A program made the position numbers and the translations under genes. Under the pieces are notes generated by a model. It was not told the DNA's origin. It ran no database searches and was given only the letters and a program-made list of their open reading frames with translations. This document shows positions 22,501 through 34,328 of a stretch of DNA of 64,000 bases, one piece after another. The stretch lies in assembly GCF_029227915.1 (NCBI RefSeq), contig NC_079888.1, forward strand, positions 11,083,001-11,147,000, read 5' to 3'. The number at the start of each line of letters is the position of its first letter. The first letter of the stretch is position 1. This DNA comes from Hydractinia symbiolongicarpus. Lineage: Eukaryota > Cnidaria > Hydrozoa > Anthoathecata > Hydractiniidae.

Positions 22501-25361
22501 CTAGTGCTTCCACTCTCAATAGACTACGTCGTCCCAAGCCGTTTTCCAGGGCGCTATTGTCTTATAACACCGTCAACTACATTTACAAGTTCTTAAAGGC
22601 TGTTTTATGACATTACACGGCCTACTAAAGGCGTTACACGTAAGTCACGTGGTTCCACGTGCCTGCAAAGGTTCCCAACGGTCTAGTCCTTTCATTCTCA
22701 ATAGACTGCGTCGTCCCAAGCCGTTTTCCAGTGCGCCATTGTCCTTTAACCCCGTCAACTTCGTTTACAAGCCTTTAAAGGCTGTTATATGACCTATTAC
22801 GGCCTAATAATAGCCTTATATGTAAACTATGTGGTTCCTCGCGCCTGCACAGGTTCCCAACGGTCTAGTACATCCAATCTCAACGGTCTGGGATGTCCGA
22901 AGTCGTTTTCCAGCGCGCCATTGTCTTATAACACTGTGAACTGCGTTTACAGGCATTTAAAGGCTACGATATAGCTTTTTGCTGCCTAATAAAGGCCTTA
23001 CACATAAATCACGAGGTTCCACGTGCCTGCGCAGGTTCTCAACAGAGTAGTCGCTCCACTCTCATTGGACTACGACGTTCCAGGTCGTTTTCCAGTGCGT
23101 CAATGCTTTATAACACCATGAACTACGTTTACAAGCCTTTAAAGGCTGTTTTATGACCTTTTACGGCCTAATAAAGGCCTTACACATAAATCACGTGGTT
23201 CCACGTGCCTGCGCAGGTTTCCAACAGAGTAGTCGCTCCACTCTCATTGGACTACGACGTTCCAAGTCGTTTTCCAGGGCGCCATTGTCTTATAACACCG
23301 TCAACTACGTTACTTCCAATCTTAATGGACTACGACGTTTCATGCCGTTTTCCAGTGCACCATTGTCCTTTAACACCGTCAACTACGTTTACAGGCATTT
23401 AAAGGCTGCGATATAGCTTTTTGCTGCCTAATAAACGCCTTAAACATAAATCACGTGGTTCCACGTGCTTGCGCAGGTTCGCAACGGTCTAGTCCTTCCA
23501 TTCTCAATAGACTGCGTCGTCGCAAGTCAATTTCCAGTGCGCCATTGTCTTATAACACATTGAACTACGTTTACAAGCCTTTAAAAGCTGTTATATGACC
23601 TATTACGGCCTAATAAAGGCTATACATATAAACTACGTGGTTCCACGCGCCTGCGCAGGTTTCCAACGGTCTAGTCGCTCCACTCTCATTGGACTATGAC
23701 GTTCCAAGTCGTTTTCCAGGGCGCCATTGTCTTATAACACTGTGAACTTCGTTTACAGGCCTTTAAAGGCTGTTATATTTCCTTTAAAAGCCTTACATGT
23801 AAACTACATGGTTCCTCGCGCCTGCACAGGTTCCCAACGGTCTAGTACATCCAATCTCAACGGTCTGGGATGTCCCAAGTCGTTTTCCAGTGCGCCATTG
23901 TCTTATAACACCAACGACTACATTTAAAGAACTTTAAAGGCTGTTATATGACCTTTTACGGAATCATAAAGGCCTTACACATAAACTACGTAGTTCCATG
24001 TGCCTGCGCAGGTTTCCAACTGTCCAGTCTTTCCACTCTCGATGGACTACGACGTTCCATGTCGTCTTCCAGTGCACCGTTGCCTAATAACACCTTGAAC
24101 AACATTTACAGAACTTTAAATTCTCTTATAAGTCCTTTTACAGACTCATAGATGCCTTACACCTAAATTACGTGGTTCCACGTGCCTGCACAGGTTCCCA
24201 ACGGTCTAGTACATCCAATCTCAACGGTCTGGGATGTCCCAAGTCGTTTTCCAGTGCGCCATTGTCTTATAACACATTGAACTACGTTTACAAGCCTTTA
24301 AAAGCTGTTATATGACCTATTACGGCCTAATAAAGGCTATACATATAAACTACGTGGTTCCACGCGCCTGCGCAGGTTTCCAACGGTCTAGTCGCTCCAC
24401 TCTCATTGGACTATGACGTTCCAAGTCGTTTTCCAGGGCGCCATTGTCTTATAACACCGTCAACTACGTTACTTCCATTCTTAATGAACTACGACGTTCC
24501 ATGCCGTTTTCCAGTGCACCATTGTCCTTTAACACCGTCAACTACGTTTACAGGCATTTAAAGGCTGCGATATAGCTTTTTGCTGCCTAATAAAGGCCTT
24601 AAACATAAATCACGTGGTTCCACGTGCCTGCGCAGGTTCGCAACGGTCTAGTCCTTCCATTCTCAATAGACTGCGTCGTCCCAAGTCAATTTCCAGTGCG
24701 CCACTGTCTTATAACACCATGAACTACGTTTACAGGCTTTTAAAGGCTGTGATATGGCCTTCTACGCCTAATAAAGGCCTTACACGTAAATCACGTGATT
24801 CCACGTGCCTGCGCAGGTTCCCAACAGAGTAGTCGCTCCACTCTCATTGGACTACGACGTTCCAGGTCGTTTTCCAGTGCGTCAATGCTTTATAACACCA
24901 TGAACAACATTTACAGACCTTTAAATGCTATTATATGTCCTTTTACGGCCTCTTATAAGCCTTACACGTAAGCTACGTGGTTCCACGTGCCTGGGCAGGT
25001 TCTCAACGGTCTAGTCCTTCCATTCTCAATAGATTACGACGTTACATGCCGTTTTGCAGTGCGCCATTGTCTTATAACACCAACAACTACGTTTAAAGAA
25101 CTTTAAAGGCTGTTAAATGACCTTTTGCGGAATCATAAAGGCCTTACACGTAAATCACGTGGTTCCACGTGCCTACACAGTTTCCCAACAGAGTAGTCCT
25201 TCCACTTTTAATGGACTACGTCGTCTCAAGCCGTTTTCCAGTGCGCCATTGTCCTTTAACACCGTCAACTTCGTTTACAGGCAATTAAAGGCTGTGATAT
25301 AGCCTTCTACGCCTAATAAAGGCCTTACACGCAAATCACGTGGTTCCACGTGCCTGCACAG

Positions 25362-26675
25362 GAGAACTATAGACCTGTTAGCTTGCTTCCCTGTTTATCA
25401 AAGGTTTTTGAAAGAATTATTCTTAATCAAATGCACACTTTTATGCATGACAAACTCAGCCCTCACCTATCAGGCTTCAGAAAGGGTTATAATACACAAT
25501 ATGCTCTCATTCGAATGATTGAACAATGGAAAAGCACACTTGATAATAAGGGTGTAGTTGGAGCAGTGCTAATGGACCTTTCAAAAGCTTTTGATACTAT
25601 CAACCATGATTTGCTTATTGCAAAGCTGCATGCCTATGGTTTTTCTGAATCTTCTTTATTATTTATTCACTCATACTTGAAAAATCGTTTTCAGAGAACC
25701 AGAATAAATTCTTCTTTTAGCGAATGGCTTCCTCTTCAAGTTGGAGTTCCACAAGGATCAATCTTAGGACCTCCTTTCTTCAATTATTCTATAAACGATT
25801 TATTCTGGTTCATTATTCAATCATCCCTTTGTAACTTTGCAGATGATAACACCTTATATGCTTGTGAAAATTCATTAGAAGATGTAAAACAAACACTGCT
25901 TACTAATTTGGTCATAGTTAATAATTGGTTTTATGAAAATTACTTAGCAATAAATTTGAAAAAGTATCAATATATTGTATTAGGTCATCACGATGAAAGT
26001 TTGATATTTAACCATTTGAAAATTGCGTGTAAATCGTCTGTAGTGCTTCTTGGTGTTACGATTGACTCGAGACTAAACTTTCATTCGCATGTCAAAAACA
26101 TCTGTAATAAGGCTAGTAGGAAACTCAACGTGCTTCAAAGGATATCTTCCTTTTTGACACCCAAGATGAAGCGTTTTCTCTTCAATTCATTTATTTTGTC
26201 TCAGTTTTCTTACTGTCCCTTAGTATGGATGTTTTGTGGAAAAGTTGCGAATAATCGAATCAATCGTATTCATGAACGTTGTCTAAGAATCATACAGGAC
26301 GATATAAATGGCAGTTACGATGAACTTTTAACTTTATGTAATGTTAAAAATATTCACATCATTAATTTACAGAATTTAATGAAAGAGGTTTACAAATTTT
26401 TAAATGGATTGTCACCTCTATATATGAACGAGATATTTTCTGTTAGGGAAAACAAGTACAACCTTCGTTGCTTTAATTTGATCAGGCGACCAACTTGTCG
26501 GACAACGTACTATGGCTTAAATACTTTATCAAATATTGCAGGGAAGCTATGGATATCTGTGCCTGACGCTACAAAGAATGCTCCTTCTCTCGAAGCCTTC
26601 TGTAGCTCAATAAAATTTTGGGAAGGTGATGTTTGCACCTGTAAAATATGCATGGATATACCATACATATTTTAA
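25362..26675 (+). CDS. LINE reverse transcriptase, 5'-partial, second copy
   Basis: Its translation is identical to that of the copy at 14,920-16,233: 437 LINE-encoded codons with motif A LMDLSKAFD (70-78), motif B GVPQGSILGPP (128-138), motif C FADD (159-162) and the C-terminal CTCKIC. The same absence of endonuclease domain, N-terminus and native start applies; the frame opens in satellite DNA and the first internal ATG is at 25,431. The unbroken frame probably reflects a recent duplication, not selection. Transcription by read-through from the satellite is possible but nothing in the sequence shows it. Confidence 0.88.
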   Translation, partial: ENYRPVSLLPCLSKVFERIILNQMHTFMHDKLSPHLSGFRKGYNTQYALIRMIEQWKSTLDNKGVVGAVLMDLSKAFDTINHDLLIAKLHAYGFSESSLLFIHSYLKNRFQRTRINSSFSEWLPLQVGVPQGSILGPPFFNYSINDLFWFIIQSSLCNFADDNTLYACENSLEDVKQTLLTNLVIVNNWFYENYLAINLKKYQYIVLGHHDESLIFNHLKIACKSSVVLLGVTIDSRLNFHSHVKNICNKASRKLNVLQRISSFLTPKMKRFLFNSFILSQFSYCPLVWMFCGKVANNRINRIHERCLRIIQDDINGSYDELLTLCNVKNIHIINLQNLMKEVYKFLNGLSPLYMNEIFSVRENKYNLRCFNLIRRPTCRTTYYGLNTLSNIAGKLWISVPDATKNAPSLEAFCSSIKFWEGDVCTCKICMDIPYIF

Positions 26676-26788
26676 CTTTACTTATTTATTTATTTATTTT
26701 TCTTATTTTTTATCGCTGTTTGCCTTGTTTTACGTTTTGTTGTCGATTTAAATTAGTTATTTAAATACTATTGTATCTATCGACGTTA

Positions 26789-26794
26789 AATAAA
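26789..26794 (+). promoter_or_regulatory. LINE polyadenylation signal AATAAA, copy 2
   Basis: Same AATAAA as in the first element copy, 10,442 bp downstream, between the RT stop (26,673-26,675) and the A-rich tail. Confidence 0.7.
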
Positions 26795-29700
26795 GAGAAA
26801 ATCAGAATCAAATCAAAAAACAGTTTCCCAACAGAGTAGTCCTTCCACTTTCAATGGACTACGTCGTCTCAAGTCGCTTTCCAGGGCGCTATTGTCTTAT
26901 AACACCGTCAACTACATTTACAAGTTCTTAAAGGCTGTTATATGACATTACACGGCCTACTAAAGGCCTTCCACGTAAATTACGTGGTTCCACGTGCCTG
27001 TGCAGGTTTACAACAGAGTAGTCGCTCCACTCTCATTGGACTACGACGTTTCAAGTCGTTTTCCAGGGCGCCACTGTCTTATAACACCGTCAACTACGTT
27101 TACAGGCATTTAAAGGCAGCGATATAGCTTTTTGCTGCGTAATAAAGGCCTTACACATAAATCACGTGGTTCCACGTGCCTGCGCAGGTTCCCAACAGAG
27201 TAGTCGCTCCACTCTCATTGGACTACGACGTTCCAAGTCGTTTTCCAGTGCGCTACTGTCTTATAACACCGTCAATACGTTTACAGGCAATTAAAGGCTG
27301 TGTTATAGCTTTTTGCTGCGTAATAAAGGCCTTACACATAAATAACGTGGTTCCACGTGCCAGCGCAGGTTCCCAACAGAGTAGTCGCTCCACTCTCATT
27401 GGACTACGACGTTCCAAGTCGTTTTCCAGTGCGCTAGTGTCTTATAACACCGTCAATACGTTTACAGGCAATTAAAGGCTGTGTTATAGCTCTTTACGCA
27501 TAATAAAGGCCTCTAACATAAATCACGTGGTTCCACGAGCCTGCACAGGTTTCCAACAAAGTAGTCGTTCCACTCTCATTGGACTACGACGTTTCATGTC
27601 GTCTTCCGGTGCACCATTGCCTAATAACACTGTGAACAACATTTACAGACTTTTAAATGCTTTTATATGTCCTTTTACAGCCTCATAGATGCCTACACCT
27701 AAATTACGTGGTTCCACGTGCCTGCACAGGTTTCCAACTGTTTAGTCCTTCCAATCTCAACGGACTACGACGTGTGAAATCATTTTCCAATGCGTCAATG
27801 CTTTATAACACTGTGGACTACGTTTACAAGGCTTTAAAGGCTGTTATATGACCTTTTACGGCCTAATAAAGGCCTTACACATAAATCACGTGGTTCCACG
27901 TGCCTGCGCAGGTTTCCAACGGTCTAGTCGCTCCACTCTCATTGGACTACGACGTTCCAAGTCGTTTTCCAGTGCACCATTGCCTAATAACACCGTGAAC
28001 AACATTTACAGACCTTTAAATGCTATTATATGTCCTTTTACAGCCTCATAGATGCCTTACACCTAAATTACGTGGTTCCACGTGCCAGCGCAGGTCTCCA
28101 ACGGTCTAGTCCTTTCACTCTCAATAGACTACGACGTTCCATGCCGTTTTCCAGTGCGCCATTGTCCTATAACACCGTCAACTACATTTAAAGGCAATTA
28201 AAGGCTGTGATATAGCCTTCTACGTCTAATAAAGGTCTTACATGTAAATTACGTGGTTCCACGTGCTTGCGCAGGTTTTCAACGGTCTAGTCCTTCCACT
28301 CTCAATGGACTACGACGTTCCATGCCGTTTTCCAGCGCGCCATTGCCTGACAACACCGTGAACTATATTTACAGACCTTTTAATGCTATTATATGCCCGC
28401 TTTCGGCTTCATAAAGGCCTTCCACGTAAACTACATGGTCCCACGGGCATTTGCAAGTTCCCAACGGTCTAGTCCTTCTAATCTCCACGGACTATGACTT
28501 TCCATAACGTTTTCCAGCGCGCCATTGCCTAATAACACCGTGAAGTACGTTTACAAGCATTTAAAGGATTTATATGTCCTTTTACGGTCTCCTTTAGGCC
28601 TTAAACATAAATCACGTGGTTCCACGTGCTTGCGCAGGTTCGCAACGGTCTAGTCCTTCCATTCTCAATAGACTGCGTCGTCGCAAGTCAATTTTCAGTG
28701 CGCCATTGTCTTATAACACATTGAACTACGTTTACAAGCCTTTAAAAGCTGTTATATGACCTATTACGGCCTAATAAAGGCTATACATATAAACTACGTG
28801 GTTCCACGCGCCTGCGCAGGTTTCCAACGGTCTAGTCGCTCCACTCTCATTGGACTATGACGTTCCAAGTCGTTTTCCGGTGTGCCATTGTCTTATAAAT
28901 CCGTGAACTACATTTACAGACCTTTGAATGCTATTTTATATCCTTTTGCTGCCCTTACACGTAAACTACGTGGTTCCACGTGCCTGGGCAGGTTCTCAAC
29001 GGTCTAGTCCTTCCATTCTTAATGGACTACGACATTACAGGCATTTTTGCAGTGCGTCAATGCTTTATAACACCATGAACTACGTTTACAAGCCTTTAAA
29101 GGCTGTTTTATGACTTTTTACGGCCTAATAAAGGCCTTACACATAAATCACGTGGTTCCACGTGCCTGCGCAGGTTTCCAACAGAGTATTCGCTCCACTC
29201 TCATTGGACTATGACGTTCCAAGTCGTTTTCCAGGGCGCCATTGTCTTATAACACTGTGAACTTCGTTTACAGGCCTTTAAAGGCTGTTATATTACCTTT
29301 TAAATGCCTTACATGTAAACTACATGGTTCCTCGCGCCTGCACAGGTTCCCAACGGTCTAGTACATCCAATCTCAACGGTCTGGGATGTCCCAAGTCGTT
29401 TTCCAGTGCGCCATTGTCTTATAACACCAACGACTACGTTTAAAGAACTTTAAAGGCTGTTATATGACCTTTTACGGAATCATAAAGGCCTTACACATAA
29501 ACTACGTAGTTCCATGTGCCTGCGCAGGTTTCCAACGGTCCAGTCTTTCCACTCTCAATGGACTACGACGTTCCATGTCGTCTTCCAGTGCACCATTGCC
29601 TAATAACACCGTGAACAACATTTACAGACCTTTAAATGCTATTATATGTCCTTTTACAGCCTCATAGATGCCTTACACCTAAATTACGTGGTTCCACGTG

Positions 29701-32700
29701 CCAGCGCAGGTTTCCAACGGTCTAGTCCTTTCACTCTCAATAGACTACGACGTTCCATGCCGTTTTCCAGTGCGCCATTGTCCTATAACACCGTCAACTA
29801 CATTTAAAGGCAATTAAAGGCTGTGATATAGCCTTCTACGCCTAATAAAGGTCTTACATGTAAATTACGTGGTTCCACGTGCTTGCGCAGGTTTCCAACG
29901 GTCTAGTCCTTCCACTCTCAATGGACTACGACGTTCCATGCCGTTTTCCAGCGCGCCATTGCCTGACAACACCGTGAACTATGCCCGCTTTCGGCTTCAT
30001 AAAGGCCTTCCACGTAAACTACATGGTCCCACGGGCATTTGCAAGTTCCCAACGGTCTAGTCCTTCTAATCTCCACGGACTATGACTTTCCATAACGTTT
30101 TCCAGCGCGCCATTGCCTAATAACACCGTGAAGTACGTTTACAAGCATTTAAACGATTTATATGTCCTTTTACGGTCTCCTTTAGGCCTTACACGTAAAC
30201 TACGTGGTTCCACGTGCCTGCGCACGTTCTCAACGGTCTAGTCCTTCCACTCTCAATGGACTACAACGTTCCATGCCGTTTTCCAGTGCGCAATTGTCTT
30301 ATAACACCAACAACTACGTTTACAGAACTTTAAAAGCTGTTGTATGACCTTTTACGCCCTAGTAAAGGCCCTTCACATAAACTACGTGGTTCCACGCGCC
30401 TGCGCACGTTCTCAACGGTCTAGTCCTTCCACTCTCAATGGACTACAACGTTCCATGCCGTTTTCCAGTGCGTCATTGTCCTATAAAAACGTCAACTACG
30501 TTTACAGGCAATTAAAGCCTGTGATATAGCCTTCTACGCTTATTAAAGACCTTACACGTAAATCATGTGGTTCACGTGCCTGCGCAGGTTTCCAACAGAG
30601 TAGTCGCTCCACTCTCATTGGACTACGACGTTCCAAGTCGTTTTCCAGGGCGCCACTGTCTTATAACACCGTCAACTACGTTTACAGACATTTAAAGGCT
30701 GCGATATAGCTTTTTGCTGCCTAATAAAGTCCTTACACGTAAGTCACGTGATTCCACATGCCTGCACAGATTACAATAGAGTAGTCCCTCCAATCTAAAT
30801 GGTCTATGTCGTCCTAAGTCGTTTCCAGTGCGCCATTGTCTTATAACACTGTGAACTTCGCTTATAGGCCTTTAAGGTCTGTTATATGACCTTTTTACAG
30901 CCTAATAAAAGCCTTACATGCAAACTACATGGTTCCTCGCGCCTGCACAGGTTCCCAACGGTCTAGTACATCCAATCTCAACGGTCTGGGATGTCCCAAG
31001 TCGTTTTCCAGTGCGCCATTGTCTTATAACACCAACGACTACGTTTAAAGAACTTTAAAGGCTGTTATATGACCTTTTACGGAATCATAAAGGCCTTACA
31101 CATAAACTACGTAGTTCCACGTGCCTGCGCAGGTTTCCAACGGTCCAGTCTTTCCACCCTTATTGGACTACAACGTTCCAAGTCGTTTTCCAGTGCGCCA
31201 TTGTCTTATAAAACCGTGAACTACATTTACAGACCTTTGAATGCTATTATATGTATTTTTGTGGCCCTTACACGTAAATCACGTCGTTCCACGTGCCTGC
31301 ACAGTTTCCCAACAGAGTAGTCCTTCCACTTTTAATGGACTACGTCGTCTCAAGCCGTTTTCCAGTGCGCCATTGTCTTATAACACCAAGAACTACGTTT
31401 AAAGAACTTTAAAGGCTGTTATATGGCCTTTTACGGAATCATAAAGGCCTTACACGTAAATCACGTGGTTCCACGTGACTGTGCAGGTTTCCAACGGTCT
31501 AGTGCTTCCACTCTCAATAGACTACTTCGTCCCAAGCCGTTTTCCAGGGCGCTATTGTCTTATAACACCGTCAACTACATTTACAAGTTCTTAAAGGCTG
31601 TTTTATGACATTACACGGCCTACTAAAGGCGTTACACGTAAGTCACGTGGTTCCACGTGCCTACAAAGGTTCCCAACGGTCTAGTCCTTCCATTCTCAAC
31701 AGTCTGGGATGTCCGAAGTCGTTTTCCAGTGCGCCCTTGTCTTATAACATCAACGACTACGTTTAAAGAACTTTAAAGGCTGTTATATGGCCTTTTACGG
31801 AATCATAAAGGCCTTACACATAAACTACGTGGTTCCACGTGCCTGCGCAGGTTTCCAACGGTCTAGTCCCTCCATTCTCATTGGACTACGTCGTCCCAAG
31901 TCAATTTCGAGCGCACCATTGTCTTATAACACTGTGAACTACGTTTAAAAGGTTTTAAAAGCTGTTATATGACCTTTTACGGCCTAATAAAGGCCTTACA
32001 CATAAATCACGTGGTTCCACGTGCCTGCGCAGGTTTCCAACAGAGAAGTCGTTCCATTTTCATTGGACTACGACGTTCCAAGTCGTATCCCAGGGCGCCA
32101 TTGTCTTATAACACCGTCAATACGTTTACATGCATTTAAAGGCTGTTATATGACTTTTTACGCATAATAAAGGACTTTTACGTAAATCACGTGGTTCCAC
32201 GTGACTGTGCAGGTTTCCAAAGGTCTAGTCCTTCCACTCTCAATAGACTACGTCGTCCCAAGCCGTTTTCCAGTGCGCCATTGTCTTATAAAACCGTGAA
32301 CTACATTTACAGACCTTTGAATGCTATTATATGTATTTTTGTGGCCCTTACACGTAAATCACGTCGTTCCACGTGCCTGCACAGTTTCCCAACAGAGTAG
32401 TCCTTCCACTTTTAATGGACTACGTCGTCTCAAGCCGTTTTCCAGTGCGCCATTGTCTTATAACACCAAGAACTACGTTTAAAGAACTTTAAAGGCTGTT
32501 ATATGGCCTTTTACGGAATCATAAAGGCCTTACACGTAAATCACGTGGTTCCACGTGACTGTGCAGGTTTCCAACGGTCTAGTGCTTCCACTCTCAATAG
32601 ACTACGTCGTCCCAAGCCGTTTTCCAGGGCGCTATTGTCTTATAACACCGTCAACTACATTTACAAGTTCTTAAAGGCTGTTTTATGACATTACACGGCC

Positions 32701-34328
32701 TACTAAAGGCGTTACACGTAAGTCACGTGGTTCCACGTGCCTGCAAAGGTTCCCAACGGTCTAGTCCTTTCATTCTCAATAGACTGCGTCGTCCCAAGCC
32801 GTTTTCCAGTGCGCCATTGTCCTTTAACCCCGTCAACTTCGTTTACAAGCCTTTAAAGGCTGTTATATGACCTATTACGGCCTAATAATAGCCTTATATG
32901 TAAACTATGTGGTTCCTCGCGCCTGCACAGGTTCCCAACGGTCTAGTACATCCAATCTCAACGGTCTGGGATGTCCGAAGTCGTTTTCCAGCGCGCCATT
33001 GTCTTATAACACTGTGAACTGCGTTTACAGGCATTTAAAGGCTACGATATAGCTTTTTGCTGCCTAATAAAGGCCTTACACATAAATCACGAGGTTCCAC
33101 GTGCCTGCGCAGGTTCTCAACAGAGTAGTCGCTCCACTCTCATTGGACTACGACGTTCCAGGTCGTTTTCCAGTGCGTCAATGCTTTATAACACCATGAA
33201 CTACGTTTACAAGCCTTTAAAGGCTGTTTTATGACCTTTTACGGCCTAATAAAGGCCTTACACATAAATCACGTGGTTCCACGTGCCTGCGCAGGTTTCC
33301 AACAGAGTAGTCGCTCCACTCTCATTGGACTACGACGTTCCAAGTCGTTTTCCAGGGCGCCATTGTCTTATAACACCGTCAACTACGTTACTTCCAATCT
33401 TAATGGACTACGACGTTCCATGCCGTTTTCCAGTGCACCATTGTCCTTTAACACCGTCAACTACGTTTACAGGCATTTAAAGGCTGCGATATAGCTTTTT
33501 GCTGCCTAATAAACGCCTTAAACATAAATCACGTGGTTTCACGTGCTTGCGCAGGTTCGCAACGGTCTAGTCCTTCCATTCTCAATAGACTGCGTCGTCG
33601 CAAGTCAATTTCCAGTGCGCCATTGTCTTATAACACATTGAACTACGTTTACAAGCCTTTAAAAGCTGTTATATGACCTATTACGGCCTAATAAAGGCTA
33701 TACATATAAACTACGTGGTTCCACGCGCCTGCGCAGGTTTCCAACGGTCTAGTCGCTCCACTCTCATTGGACTATGACGTTCCAAGTCGTTTTCCAGGGC
33801 GCCATTGTCTTATAACACTGTGAACTTCGTTTACAGGCCTTTAAAGGCTGTTATATTTCCTTTAAAAGCCTTACATGTAAACTACATGGTTCCTCGCGCC
33901 TGCACAGGTTCCCAACGGTCTAGTACATCCAATCTCAACGGTCTGGGATGTCCCAAGTCGTTTTCCAGTGCGCCATTGTCTTATAACACCAACGACTACA
34001 TTTAAAGAACTTTAAAGGCTGTTATATGACCTTTTACGGAATCATAAAGGCCTTACACATAAACTACGTAGTTCCATGTGCCTGCGCAGGTTTCCAACTG
34101 TCCAGTCTTTCCACTCTCGATGGACTACGACGTTCCATGTCGTCTTCCAGTGCACCGTTGCCGAATAACACCTTGAACAACATTTACAGAACTTTAAATG
34201 CTCTTATAAGTCCTTTTACAGACTCATAGATGCCTTACACCTAAATTACGTGGTTCCACGTGCCTGCACAGGTTCCCAACGGTCTAGTACATCCAATCTC
34301 AACGGTCTGGGATGTCCCAAGTCGTTTT

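Larger units (their letters stand above)
13809..24250 (+). repeat. Higher-order repeat of 10,442 bp, copy 1
   Basis: Copy 1 of a large higher-order repeat. Corresponding features in copy 2 lie at +10,442 bp until about 29.58 kb. Examples are the chimeric monomer joint at 14,028/14,029 against 24,470/24,471, and both LINE ends. The start is placed where similarity to the sequence 10,442 bp away begins: identity holds from the GCGCCATTGTCTTATAACAC segment onward and is lost just upstream. Copies 1 and 2 differ by scattered single bases (for example C at 14,287 against T at 24,729) and by one 364-bp indel. The copy contains about 49 monomers plus one LINE fragment. Confidence 0.85.
16379..25361 (+). 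repeat. 182-bp satellite array between the two LINE copies
   Basis: Uninterrupted forward monomers forming most of higher-order copy 1 and the start of copy 2. The stretch begins with the right half of the monomer split by the LINE (CAGTTTCCCAACAGAGTAGTCC) and ends with the left half of the corresponding monomer in copy 2. Within it, 17.09-18.16 kb matches 9.47-10.54 kb, and 18.16-19.25 kb matches 12.28-13.37 kb. A 28-bp deletion by short direct repeats (GAACTAT joined to GCCCGC near 19,900) recurs near 29,978. No gene was seen. Confidence 0.95.
25362..26820 (+). mobile_element. 5'-truncated LINE fragment, copy 2 (co-amplified)
   Basis: Same 1,459-bp insertion as at 14,920-16,378, with the same truncation point, the same CAG on both sides (25,359-25,361 and 26,821-26,823), the same tail and the same flanking monomers. 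Two independent insertions would not share all of these, so this copy arose by duplication of the satellite block. I found no difference between the two element copies by eye. Confidence 0.9.
24251..34328 (+). repeat. Higher-order repeat, copy 2 (10,078 bp)
   Basis: Second copy of the large unit, near-identical to copy 1 except for the 364-bp indel and scattered substitutions. Positions match copy 1 at +10,442 up to about 29.58 kb and at +10,078 thereafter (for example 20,991 to 31,069 and 22,425 to 32,503). It includes a full copy of the LINE fragment and its flanks, so the LINE was already in place when the block was amplified. Confidence 0.85.
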
